Shown here piece after piece: positions 12,120 to 23,600 of a stretch of DNA of 64,000 bases. Origin of the DNA: Lineus longissimus (lineage: Eukaryota > Nemertea > Pilidiophora > Heteronemertea > Lineidae); NCBI RefSeq assembly GCF_910592395.1, contig NC_088321.1, positions 372,001-436,000 of the forward strand. The letters are read 5' to 3'. Each line of letters opens with the position of its first letter. The first letter of the stretch is position 1. The notes beneath the pieces are model-generated. The model did no database searches, was not told where the DNA came from, and saw nothing but the letters and a program-made list of their open reading frames with translations. The translations under genes and the position numbers were made by a program.

Positions 12120-12800
12120 GCCTATATTCTGAGGGTCCCCCTTTTTTTGGGCAAAATCCGTTGATCCAGGAGTGTATAAGGCTTGTAATCCTTTGCAAAG
12201 TTCAATTGTTATTGTTATTGAGTTGAATTGTTATCTTAATGTTCAACTATTAATACATTATTAGTCTTCAAGGCTAATATTATGTGCCAATTGAAGTTTA
12301 GTGAGCGATGTTGTCAGAGTTCTTTGATCAGTTTACTGAACAACTTGTGTAATACCAAGTGAATAGTGTAAAGTATTTATGTGTTGCGCAGAAGAATGCA
12401 AGTTTGATGTGTACAATTACTGGTGAAAATGTCAAAGGAGGAACTTTGAAATGATCTGCTCGTCTCGGAATAGGCAAGCCTATTTGAACAGTTTCAAAGT
12501 CCCTTTTTGACATTTTACCAGCAATTGAACAGAAATAGCATCAAACATGAATAATTCTGCCACACATAAATAGTTCACGCTAAACAAAATGGTGAAAAAC
12601 AAGTTGTTCAGCAAATTAACCAACGATATCTGGTAACTTTGCTCACAAACTCAATGCTGCACATAATACAAGCTTTGAAGAAAAATGTATTAATGGCCGA
12701 GCATAAAGATAAACATTCAACACAACAACAACAATTGAAGTTTACAATGGACAACATGCCAAATACACTCCTGGATCCACTCTCAGAATTAAAGGTTTTC
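12120..12800. repeat. Large palindrome, about 330-bp arms
   Basis: The left arm (about 12120-12460) and right arm (about 12465-12800) are reverse complements over nearly their full length with moderate divergence. Pairing landmarks include gatccaggagtgtat / atacactcctggatc, attaatacat / atgtattaat, gaacaacttgt / acaagttgttc, and gtgaaaatgtcaaa / tttgacattttac at the centre. The left arm carries a small insertion near 12140-12160. No ORF of note is present. It would form one long hairpin if transcribed and looks like an ageing foldback or MITE element. Confidence 0.75.
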
Positions 12801-14432
12801 AATGTGGCACGTGTTACAAAAGCCCTTCCGGTTTTCTAAATCAGCTAGAAAAGCACCAAGAAGGATTTTAGATCATTTTAAGCTCAGGAACCTTTTCCGC
12901 TTTCCTGAAAACCTTGGAAATCTCTAAGGTTTTCTGGAGAATAGAAAAATTTGTGCCCACAGAAAATCATGAAAACCTTTATTTCTAAGAGTGTTGATAG
13001 TTGGTCAGCTCAGAATAAGTTAACTAGTTACCGGTAATCTGCATGTTCGAAAGTCTGTCAATGACTGCATTAAAGATTCATGGTATAAAGTTTGCTGTTT
13101 GCAAACCGTGCTGCTGCTAAAGATTAATAAATTGTTTGAAACAAAACTGCAGATATAACTAGTAAACTCTGAACTGACAACTATTTTCCATGTTTCAAAT
13201 AAAAGGATTGAGTTGAAGTCGAAGGAACCAAAAACACGTCAATTTTAAACAAAAGTTTTATTTAAAAAACTACCAACGATTTTCACAGTACACGCAAAGA
13301 AGGCGAAATACTGTAAAATCACAAGTATAAGACCATTTTCGTGAATTTTAACACAACCTAAATCATCGTAGCAAATAGAAAGTGATAAGACAGCTTCAGT
13401 GCTTGTGAAGTCTTACAGTTTACGCTACAGCTGCGGAAGTCAAAGGATATCCCGCAGCCGCAATCATTCCTTCGATAAAGTTCATTAGATGGTCTTATAG
13501 AAGTGAGATTAAAGTATTTTTACACAGTCAGAATCAAGTACCGGTAATTAAGGCCTAAATCTTAATTGTTGTACAGAGTATTGCCGTCAGTTAATTGTTT
13601 CTTCAGAATATCTTGAACAGTCTGGAAGGGGATGGATTTCAATACATTTCAATTGATTTTGATCTAAGGTCTGGATAGGTAGTATGGTTTTAAAAAAAGG
13701 GGATTGATAATGATATCTTAATGCCCTGATAATTCCTTTCAAACATTTTGAATGTTGATGTTGCTTTAATGACATAGATTAATTTACCCCAACGATTGAA
13801 ATGTGTCCGTTATTACACATACAATTCTTGGGTGTACCAATTAGTTATTTCAGAACTCAACATCAAAATCTGAATGCTCCTGACACTGAGCAGGTTATTG
13901 TTTATGCTTTTTAAAAGAAATGATAAATTATGGATCCCTGTTTATCGAAAGTGTCGAAATCTGCTTTCCACTTGCTCATTGGAAATGAACCAATCAGCTT
14001 TTTGGGACGAAGAGATCAATTCTTGTTTATGTAATTCAGAATGGGTGAACACGTGTTACTTTTAGTTTATAAGGGTTTTGTTTTCTTAATTGATATTCTT
14101 AAGAAACAACTTCGTACTGCAGCAGTTTGATGATGTTGTTGATAAACTAATTTCTACTTTTGATCACAACGGAATATCTGACATCTTAACATAAATACAC
14201 ATACACAGGGTGTCACAAATGTTTTCCATTTCTGATCAAATGTTTTCCCAAAATGGAATGGGGGTTTTCGAGGACACCAGACTTTAGGAGTCAGGGTGGT
14301 CCATGGTGGAAGGTGTGGTTCGAGACTATGACAAGATTTTATACACAAAAAATCATCGTCGCAAGTCAACCTACAACTGCCACGGCTTTGAATTGGAACT
14401 TAGGCCTACGTGATATATGTTCATCAAGTATA
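12801..14432. other. Intergenic stretch without recognisable gene
   Basis: Only short, low-complexity open frames are present, and none has a coding feel or matching splice sites. Near 14202 a single acagggtgt end resembles one terminus of the MITE that begins at 14433. Confidence 0.45.
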
Positions 14433-14621
14433 CAGGGTGTTAATTAAAACATTTTGAATTCCAGTAGTGTAAGAAGTACATGAACTGGATAGATTATACT
14501 TAAGTTAGTATGCAACAAATTCTGAGAGATTCTATTTGTTGATTTGTACAAATCAAATTGTTCAGGTCATTTAGAAGGTTATAAGGCCTCAAGAATGTAA
14601 CTTGTTTTTATTAACACCCTG
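14433..14621. mobile_element. Mariner-type MITE with TA target duplication
   Basis: The 189-bp element starts CAGGGTGTTAATTAAAA and ends with the inverse, TTTTTATTAACACCCTG. It is flanked on both sides by TA (14431-14432 and 14622-14623). Short terminal inverted repeats with a TA duplication are the signature of Tc1/mariner-derived non-autonomous elements. It contains no transposase. Confidence 0.7.
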
Positions 14622-14929
14622 TACTTGTATTGATATATCACAAGCTTGTGATACCAAACTCCCAGCAAACACAGTAACGTGGAAAAATTATTGGACAGTT
14701 CGGCCAGCAACAGTAGGCCCTGTTGTCTCATTCAATGGAATATACAGATTAAGGGACCACAATAGCCCCATCAAAGGGTCTGTGGCAGTGACGTGAAATC
14801 CACACAATTTGGACAAAGAGTCCCGGAACTTGTATACTCAATTGAATGATCGTGACATTACTCAATGATGAAGGTCTGAGCACACGTTTTCAGTCAGTTT
14901 TACATTGCCGGCCTTTTCCAGTGGGTGGT

Positions 14930-15022
14930 TTTGTGGAGTAGTGGTAAGAGCGTTGGGCTCTGGTGCAAGAGATCGATAGTTCGAATCCATGCTGATCCCT
15001 TTTTTACTTTTTTTACTTTTCT
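14930..15022 (+). repeat. tRNA-derived SINE head
   Basis: The sequence gtggagtagtggtaagagcg resembles a polymerase III A box, and agttcgaatcc 40 bp on is a good B box. A T-rich tail follows. The stem pairing of a real tRNA is poor, so I call it a tRNA-derived SINE rather than a functional tRNA gene. Confidence 0.55.
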
Positions 15023-16300
15023 TATGCGAAAGTCTGTTTTTGTCCGTTTTAACAGAAACTCTTTTTAAACAGGAGACTTTCGTGAAATGATGCATAAAAG
15101 TGGCCTGCTTGAGCCAAGAAAGTTTGCCGAAAAGGACAGTTTTTTAAACTTGATCTTTCTTCCAACACGACTGTGTAAAAAATCTTGTGATTTCTCAAAA
15201 AAGAAGAGGGTAACATGCCATGCCTTTGACTTACACCACAAAACTGTTCTTTCAGATTGTAATTTTCAAAACGTGAACTGAAACGTAAATCACAGCAATG
15301 CGAAACCTCTCTAGCATCTAGTTACACTTGTCCTGTTCTTGTCAATCTAGTACTAAGTGTCAAATAAAACACAGTTCTATTTTTCTTTCTGCATGAGTTT
15401 TGTAAATCAATAAGACGCTGTCTCCACTATTGCCTTATATCGTTCATTATATCTGACTATCGTGGCATTTTTCAGGATTTTAAGTGCATGTTTTCATTGA
15501 CATGTAATAGTCTGAATTGACCAACCAGTTTTCTAAACATATTTTGAAAAGGACTAATATAACTCAATTTGAACTAATTTCAGCTGAAACTTTGACAAGT
15601 GTAACTAGTGACATTCAGTTTTACAAAGTATTTGGTCTTGCCTTAAACTTTTCACGTGTTGTTTGGCGAGAACATTTTCCATGAAGGTTCCTTCCTTGAC
15701 CGATTCGTTGTCCTCTCATATAGATCACGTGACTTGATGACGTCGTTGGCACGTGGTGTGCACGCAATTCCACCTGGAAAACAAAATCACGGAAGTTTGA
15801 GAATTTTGCAAACTTATTAACAACAAAACAAAGGAACTTGTCAGGTTGCAGGATTTGGTCGCGGACAAGCTAAATAAGACTCTGATACGATCGAGGCTGA
15901 GTTGGGCACAGCTGTCCTTGGGACCAGGAGTGGAAAGACCTAAATAGCTAAGGTGTGGCCAAAGGCAGATCAAAGTGGGGAGCAGTTGAGATGGCTCCCA
16001 CAAAAGATGGTCAAAGCCCTTTGTTCCAATGGACAGACATAACAATGAGGGTAATGGAAAATGCATTAGAGAAGCCAAGTATAATGCCTTACATTGGCTT
16101 GTCATAGCCAAGGCAAGTCTTCAGATGAATACTTCCTCTAATTCACTGCTGGCTTTATCTAAAGAGGGTCATTTTCCATCAGTAACTTACAGTCCGAGGA
16201 GTAAAAAGAAGGTATTATGTGTGGAGAAGGAGAAGGCTTTCAAATGAGGACATTTCCCGCTGCGTCATCAGAAGCCGCTTTTTCATCAGCGCACTCATTG
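15023..16300. other. Spacer with an exon-like minus-strand fragment
   Basis: On the minus strand a good acceptor (attttgttttccag, near 15776) opens about 50 codons ending at TAA. A related acceptor context recurs near 16758, also followed by an open exon-like stretch (GCHAHEAAELHREL) with a gtaagt donor. The two share flanking text (gcaaaattctcaaa) and so look like copies of one repeated unit rather than exons of a gene I can name. Confidence 0.3.
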
Positions 16301-16304
16301 GGAA

Positions 16305-16655
16305 GAGGGTCATGAAAATCGCAAGGTGGTGGGATAACCAAAGACGACAACACACGGATTTGACCATAACAATTCACATAACTCACAAGCTCGCACCAAG
16401 GCGGAAGCTCTACGAAATGTACAACACTACGCGTGATCGAATTCTGCCATCTGCCTGTACACGAGTTCCTCTGTTGATGTGCCCTGGTGTCCAGGGCATC
16501 CATAGCAATGATTCCATACCAAGCGCTGTACATTTCATAGAGCTGCCACCTGAGGGCGAGCTTGAGGGTAATGTTGATTGTGATAAGGTCACATCCATTT
16601 GTATTCTTCCACCAGTCATTGTGGTGGGCATGTTTCTGCCGATATCAAAGCCAGT
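16305..16655. repeat. Diverged inverted repeat, arms about 125 bp
   Basis: Read on the minus strand, 16430 to 16310 resembles the plus strand at 16520-16650. Both begin gtacatttc-tagagct-ccgcc and proceed through similar text. Because of this, both strands translate to similar peptides (VHFIELPP against VHFVELPP), which is a by-product of the palindrome and not evidence of coding. Confidence 0.5.
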
Positions 16656-19410
16656 TTAGAGTTGCGCAAGTCAACTTACCGTGTGTAGTATTGTATCCGC
16701 TGTATCATCTAATTCCCTGTGGAGTTCAGCCGCTTCGTGTGCATGACATCCCACCTGGAGAATAAAGATAAAACAATTTTGAGAATTTTGCAAGTGGACA
16801 TCACAATGAACGACCCGGTGTTTCCGACAGTGTCGCCTGCAGCTGGCGACCTGGCGATTTCTATCCCAGGATAGGTCACTATGTTTTGATGAATTGTCAA
16901 ATATCCACACTTGCTTTTTGCTTTTCTCTGTTGCTGACTGCATCACTGTCTGATTATCAGGATTCTACCAAAGGGATCTTGTGTGTCAGCGGAGTCAATG
17001 GAAGAGAACCCGTTTGGAGAAGGAGGCGACTTTCTGTTCCGAGGCTCCCGGCTGTGTAGGAACTTCATGCCCAGGTAATGCAATAGCCATCACCATCATT
17101 ATGGCGGGTTTATTGCGATATGAAAATATGCTCTTTGTTCTCCTAATTACCAGTTTAAAGCAACATTGTCGTACTTTACTTGCCTCGTATATATGGTACT
17201 GTGTCCACGTTATCCTTCTTTGGCGAACCGATCACCATGAAAGACTATATAGGACTTGATGGTGTACGATCCCGGCTCTTACCACCATGGACACCTCAAC
17301 CGTCATCTCGTACCATGGATCAAGGAAAGTTATGTGGCCAATGCTAAAATGATAAAAGTCGAAAAAGGTTTCAAAATATGAGAAGTCTAATCTTTATTCT
17401 CAATATTCTTCGTTATCAGCGACCAAGGCCCCTTCCAAAGCTTACTCCTCCTGCAACAGAACAAATATCTTATTCGTATCACGGGAGGGTCAGGGTGGAT
17501 GCGATGACTAAATTTCTTCCATCTTCTTAACATTCCGACCAAGTCGGCAGCATAGACCTCTAAACAAAGTTTATTTTGGCTTTTTACGTCACCTGGTCCT
17601 TTGATCGGCCCATTGTCAAGGCCTATTTGCTGACCGACTTGTGCGTTTGCTGACAAAGTAACGTCTATATTCGGTCTGAAGACAAAGTCACAACCAGAAA
17701 GACAAGTTGGTGGCATTTTTGGTTCGGGGACAAGCTCCTTTCATTTCACAGCAAGTGTTACGGAGGATGCAACAGCCAACTGTCGTCCCATTCATGTCGG
17801 GAGCAACTTCTATCCGAGGACAAAGTCACAACCAGAAAGACAAGTCGGCAGCACAATCGGTTTGAGGGCAAAGTCATCTTTATCATTCATGTCAGAGGGA
17901 AGGTAATGATTGATGCAATAGCCAATAGTTTCGACCATACCCTTGTCTTCAGGTAGGATGTAATAACATGTACATTGCGTGGCATGGGACACAATACCTG
18001 TTTGAAATTGACCTAGGCCGATTAAAGTATCCAGGCCTTGCGAGATAAATTGAGTTAAATAGACGAATCCGAAGAAGTTTGTTTTGGCGGTGACCAGTCA
18101 TACAATTCACCTTGAACAAAGGACCGCCGTGTCTCTAGGCATTGTCCGAAGTCAGCTTAGGTATTCTGACATGTTATGAGTGTAAGCATTTGATCTTTTT
18201 GGCATTGATTCGTCTTCTTCGGATTCGTCTATTAGATTGAATGTTTACCTTGGGACAAAAATTTGTTTATCAACAAGGTTATGGCCTGAACTGGGGGATT
18301 GGGGGCCTCGTTAACTCCCTCCCAAAGTGGACACAGAGCTAAAACATGCCGGTGCAAAGTGGGTAAATTACATTGTGGCCCCACCAGTCAGTGAGACTGA
18401 CATTTTGTTGCCATTCTACCTTCTGCACAAAATCTCCAAAGTTCTAGAGGAGTGCAGCATGTGGCAAAATACATTCGGTACACAAGCTATCATTGAGTTC
18501 GACCACTGAGGGGAGGGAAAATACTGACGAAGCTCTGGACAACACGTGTAGTCCAAGAAAACAAAATGGCCTCCATCTTCATGGCGGGAAGTAGGTACAA
18601 TAGTTTGGAGGACATTTTGCCATAAATTAATCAAGGGAAATCAAGATTGATGCTCTCTTCACTTTACTCTAACAAAATGGAATGTCTTTCATTGAACTTA
18701 CCAGAATATCTGCAATTCTGTGCGAAATTTAGAAGAAAATCGAGATTTTGCTTCCGACCACCTTGGCGAGCTCGAGAAGAATGGCCTCAGACCGACGTCA
18801 CATCACGTGGCCTCGCACCATGGCATTGACCTATCAGGGAGCGACCCGGGTTTCTGCTTGTAACGAACATGGTTTGGTAACCAGTTGACCAGGGTGTGAC
18901 GGCACGATTGAATGATGTCGCAATCACTTTTTATTGACCTGAGTTCAATCAACACAGTAAATTATCAATTGTACAGTTTTGTAAGTTAAAATCAACTCTT
19001 GTTCTATTTGTCAAAAGTAATTTTATTTAAAAGTCATGCGTTATCATATTCATGTACAGAATAGTCAAATGTAACCCTATGATGTAGTGAAATGCGTATG
19101 AGAAAAATAAAACTGTAACTTATCAAGTATAGTTCTGTAATTTGTTCCGTTATTGACCTACAGCAACATCCAAAAGAGGATACCTTACTGCTTACAAGTC
19201 AAGTGAAGAGTCCAGATGTGCTCCTTTTGATGGCAACTTGGACTTCATGGTACCCCTGGGTGGTACCATTGAAGATGAGACTGTCGACACGAGCTGTCTT
19301 ACCATTCCAAAGGGTCAGTCCTGATGACGTGAAGACATTTGACAACATTCACCAGGACACCCTGTAGCATACTTTCTGTGACATACTGTAGACGACATAC
19401 TGGCATAGCC
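16656..19410. other. Spacer with local direct repeats
   Basis: The phrase caaagtcacaaccagaaaga occurs at about 17683 and 17819, each followed by caagt-ggcagca. A plus-strand exon-like stretch at 16962-17075 (acceptor gattatcag, frame containing MEENPFGEGGDFLF, donor gtaatg) is open, but I found no partner exon. Nothing else in this interval is interpretable. Confidence 0.35.
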
Positions 19411-19411
19411 A

Positions 19412-20300
19412 AGAGGGGGTTAATTTTGAGAGAAAAAGGCAGAAAGTTTGCGATGAAAAACATATTCCCACGGTCAGAGCCAAACGGGATGAGAGGGTTA
19501 ATGGAGACCTTGTTCCTAGGAAAAAGTTAAAAATAATATTTCTTGAATCATGACACCTGCAATTTTCATTTTTTGATCCTGGGTACAAGGTTGTTTATTA
19601 ACCCTTGCAACCCGTTTGGCTCAGACCGTGGAAATATTTTTTTTTAAAGAATTTTCATCGTTTTGGAGAGTATTTAACTTTTTTGGCGATATTAACCCCA
19701 TCTGTGCCGGTGGTCTCTTCTATACTTTCCGTCATGAAATGCTGTATTGAGTGACGCAGCATCCTCCTCCTTAGAACCAGGACATGCTTCCTCCATTTGC
19801 TTCTGCTCTCCAAAGATGTGAAAAAGGAACGTACTTGTAAAGTACAATTGATAGGCAACGATTCCACAAAGAGGGGGTTAATTTTGAGAGAAAAAGGTAT
19901 ATCCATTTCATAAGGGAGAAATTTTGCAAAAATGAAATATTCCCACGGTCAGAGCCAAACGGGATGAGAGGGTTAATGGAGACCTTGTTCCTAGGAAAAA
20001 GGTAAACATTTCTTCATACATTACACCTGCAATTTTCATCTTTTGATCCTGGGTACAAGGTTGTATATGAACCCTTGCAACCCGTTTGGCTCACTGTGGG
20101 AATTTTTTTTTTTTTGGAATTTTCATCGTTTGGGAGTTTTTAACTTTGATGGCGATATTAACCCCACCTGGGTTGGTGGTCTCTACTATACTGTCTGTCA
20201 TGAAATGCTGTATTGAGTGACGCAGCATCCTCCTCCTTAGAACCAGGACATCCTTACTCCATTTGCCTCTGTGCTCCAAAGATGTGAAAAATGAACCTAT
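19412..20300. repeat. Two tandem copies of a unit of about 467 bp containing a palindrome
   Basis: The block gggttaattttgagagaaaaa through gatgtgaaaaa is present twice; for example gacgcagcatcctcctcctt lies at about 19753 and 20220. Each copy carries an internal inverted repeat, ccacggtcagagccaaacgg against ccgtttggctcagaccgtgg, enclosing about 165 bp. This suggests a palindromic transposon that was later duplicated together with its flank. It lies between the spacer and the PRDM9 3' end. Confidence 0.65.
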
Positions 20301-20391
20301 TTTGCGAGGACTCCTTTCAATCACGCCACATTCGCCATAAGCAATCACTAACAGGACAATACTGCCAGCTCAAGTAACTAATCAATTTTAT

Positions 20392-20397
20392 TGTAGA
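20392..20397 (-). promoter_or_regulatory. Polyadenylation signal for PRDM9
   Basis: tttatt on the plus strand reads AATAAA on the minus strand, about 230 bp after the PRDM9 stop codon. It is a plausible 3' end for the transcript. Confidence 0.5.
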
Positions 20398-20530
20398 CCA
20401 AATTGAAAATAATAAATTTAACAGACAACACTTACAATTATGTCAACAGTAAATAAAACAACCTAACATGGTAACCATGGTAACAATAACAAACACAAAC
20501 TTGGATATCCCCTGTATTACCGACATTAGA

Positions 20531-20569
20531 CCCGATTGTCAAATGGTTTCTCACCAGTATGACTCCGAA
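20531..20569 (-). pseudogene. Relic zinc-finger linker downstream of the PRDM9 stop
   Basis: On the minus strand this segment reads RSHTGEKPFDNRV, an intact C2H2 linker with no surrounding finger. It lies about 60 bp beyond the stop codon of the zinc-finger exon. It suggests that the array once continued further 3' and was shortened by a new stop or by loss of fingers. Confidence 0.6.
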
Positions 20570-20627
20570 AAGGTTATAGTAGATCATGAATACAGTGTTT
20601 TAAAACCATCTATAACCATTTCAGTAA

Positions 20628-23600
20628 TCACTGCTCATTGACAGTTTGATGTTCCACGGTGTGACATTTCGTCCAATGGTTTTTCAGGGACTTGTTCTCA
20701 GTAAATCGTTTATCACAACGTTCACATTTGAATGGTTTCTCACCCGTGTGAATTCTGATGTGTTTTTGCAGGTTACTCCTCTCATTAAATCCCTTCCCAC
20801 AGTGCTCACATTTGAATGGTTTCTCACCCGTGTGAATTCTGATGTGTTTTTGCAGGTTACTCCTCTGATTAAATCCCTTCCCACAACGTTCACATACAAA
20901 TGGTTTCTCACCCGTGTGTAATCTAATGTGTGTTTGCAGGTGACTCCTCTCATTAAATCCCTTCCCACAGTGCTCACATTTGAATGGTTTCTCACCCGTG
21001 TGTAATCTAATGTGTCTTTGCAGGTTACTCCTCACATTAAATCCCTTCCCACAGTGCTCACATTTGAATGGTTTCTCACCAGTGTGTAATCTAATGTGTG
21101 TTTGCAGGCTACTCCTCTCATTAAATCCCTTCCCACAGTGCTCACATTTGAATGGTTTCTCACCAGTGTGTAATCTAATGTGTGTTTGCAGGTTACTCCT
21201 CACATTAAATCCCTTCCCACAGTGCTCACATTTGAATGGTTTCTCACCCGTGTGTAATCTAATGTGTGTTTGCAGGCTACTCCTCTCATTAAATCCCTTC
21301 CCACAGTGCTCACATTTGAATGGTTTCTCACCCGTGTGTAATCTAATGTGTGTTTGCAGGCTACTCCTCTCATTAAATCCCTTCCCACAGTGCTCACATT
21401 TGAATGGTTTCTCACCTGTGTGTAATCTAATGTGTCTTTGCAGGTCACCACTCTGAGTAAATCCTTTACCACAGTGCTCACATTTGAATGGTTTCTCCCC
21501 TGTGTGAATCCCAATATGCGTCTTACTAGCAACATTAGAAGGGAACTCCTCCCCACAAAACTTACTTCTGAAACTGCCACCGATTCTCTCAATGTGTCTG
21601 TCCACATCTTCACCATCCATTCGTTTCACCTTCAAATCCCTCTCTCCAACACTGACTGCCTCTTGAAATTCAGCCACTCTACATTGTTGATATTTCGCAT
21701 TCGTGCCGTACAACTGTTTCATGAGAGTGCGGACTTCCTCAGGGTCTGTGTCAAGGTGCTTCTTAGCCACGTGGGTCATCAACACGTTTGGTTGCTTGTA
21801 GGCTAAGCTTATTATGCAGAATGGACATCTGTATTCTGGTGCCCCTGGAAAAGAAAATATAGTTTTAGAGCTCACTTCATCAACAGGATACAGAAAAAGC
21901 ACTTGTAATTGTATGCATTTAAGTTTCAAAATGTTCCAAGGTGACAAGTCAGCCTTATGTAGGAACGGTATAACGCTTCACGCAGGCAAAAGTGTCCATC
22001 CATGTGACTCCATCCATGGATCAATGATGGACAATCTCCATCACAGATCCATCCACAGTGTGGCTCCATCCATGGATCAATGATGGACAATCTCCATCAC
22101 AGATCCATCCACGGTGTGACTCCATCCATGGATCAATGATGGACAATCTCCATCACAGATCCATCCACGGTGTGACTCCATCCATGGATCAATGATGGAC
22201 AATCTCCATCACAGATCCATCCACAGTGTGGCTCCATCCATGGATCAATGATGGACAATCTCCATCACAGATCCATCCACAGTGTGGCTCCATCCATGGA
22301 TCAATGATGGACAATCTCCATCACAGATCCATCCACGGTGTGACTCCATCCATGGATCAATGATGGACAATCTCCATCACAGATCCATCCACAGTGTGGC
22401 TCCATCCATGGATCAATGATGGACAATCTCCATCATAGACCCATCCACGGTGTGACTCCATCCATGGATCAATGATGGACAATCTCCATCATAGACCCAT
22501 CCACGGTGTGGCTCCATCCATGGATCAATGATGGACAATCTCCATCATAGACCCATCCACGGTGTGACTCCATCCATGGATCAATGATGGACAATCTCCA
22601 TCATAGACCCATCCACGGTGTGGCTCCATCCATGGATCAATGATGGACAATCTCCATCATAGACCCATCCACGGTGTGGCTCCATCCATGGATCAATGAT
22701 GGACAATCTCCATCATAGACCCATCCACGGTGTGACTCCATCCATGGATCAATGATGGACAATCTCCATCATAGACCCATCCACGGTGTGGCTCCATCCA
22801 TGGATCAATGATGGACAATCTCCATCATAGACCCATCCATGGTGTGACTCCATCCATGGATCAATGATGGACAATCTCCATCATAGACCCATCCACAGTG
22901 TGGCTCCATCCATGGATCAATGATGGACAATCTCCATCACAGATCCATCCACGGTGTGACTCCATCCATGGATCAATGATGGACAATCTCCATCACAGAT
23001 CCATCCACAGTGTGGCTCCATCCATGGATCAATGATGGACAATCTCCATCACAGATCCATCCACGGTGTGACTCCATCCATGGATCAATGATGGACAATC
23101 TCCATCACAGATCCATCCACGGTGTGACTCCATCCATGGATCAATGATGGACAATCTCCATCATAGACCCATCCACGGTGTGACTCCATCCATGGATCAA
23201 TGATGGACAATCTCCATCACAGATCCATCCACGGTGTGACTCCATCCATGGATCAATGATGGACAATCTCCATCACAGATCCATCCACGGTGTGACTCCA
23301 TTCATGAATGGATGGATGATGGTGTCGTACTCCACCATAGATAGGAACCCTTGGTTTTATCTACCATAGTCACTGAAATAATGTTCAAATGTAGAGCTGT
23401 GTCAGCCTGAGATAACTTGAACACATATCGATCATGCATCTTCTATTCTTCTATATGACCTCCTTCGTGGCCCCTTCAAACGAACTTCTTGAGCATCACC
23501 TAACTGAACCAGTTGGCAGTGTTTCTCAGCTTACCTGTATCAGATATAGTGAAGGACTTTTCATGTATCTTTTTCTGAACGACTTCCTTTGCAGCTTCTA

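Noticed and set aside
14930..15022. Functional tRNA gene
   Set aside because: A and B boxes are present, but the acceptor and anticodon stems do not pair well and a repeat-like tail follows, which fits a SINE.
16240..16659. Genes on both strands with similar ELPP peptides
   Set aside because: The similarity arises from an inverted repeat, so both frames reflect the same non-coding DNA.
16683..17075. Divergent gene pair with exon-like stretches (minus GCHAHEAAELHREL, plus MEENPFGEGGDF)
   Set aside because: Splice signals look fair, but no partner exons could be joined in phase and the minus piece has a repeated relative near 15776.
20980..21456. 158-residue plus-strand open frame with repeated NGFSPVCNLMC peptides
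   Set aside because: It is the antisense shadow of the PRDM9 finger array; the repetition simply mirrors the 84-bp units.
22006..23300. CRISPR-like array from regular repeats
   Set aside because: Units are contiguous with no unique spacers and the host is an animal; it is a minisatellite.
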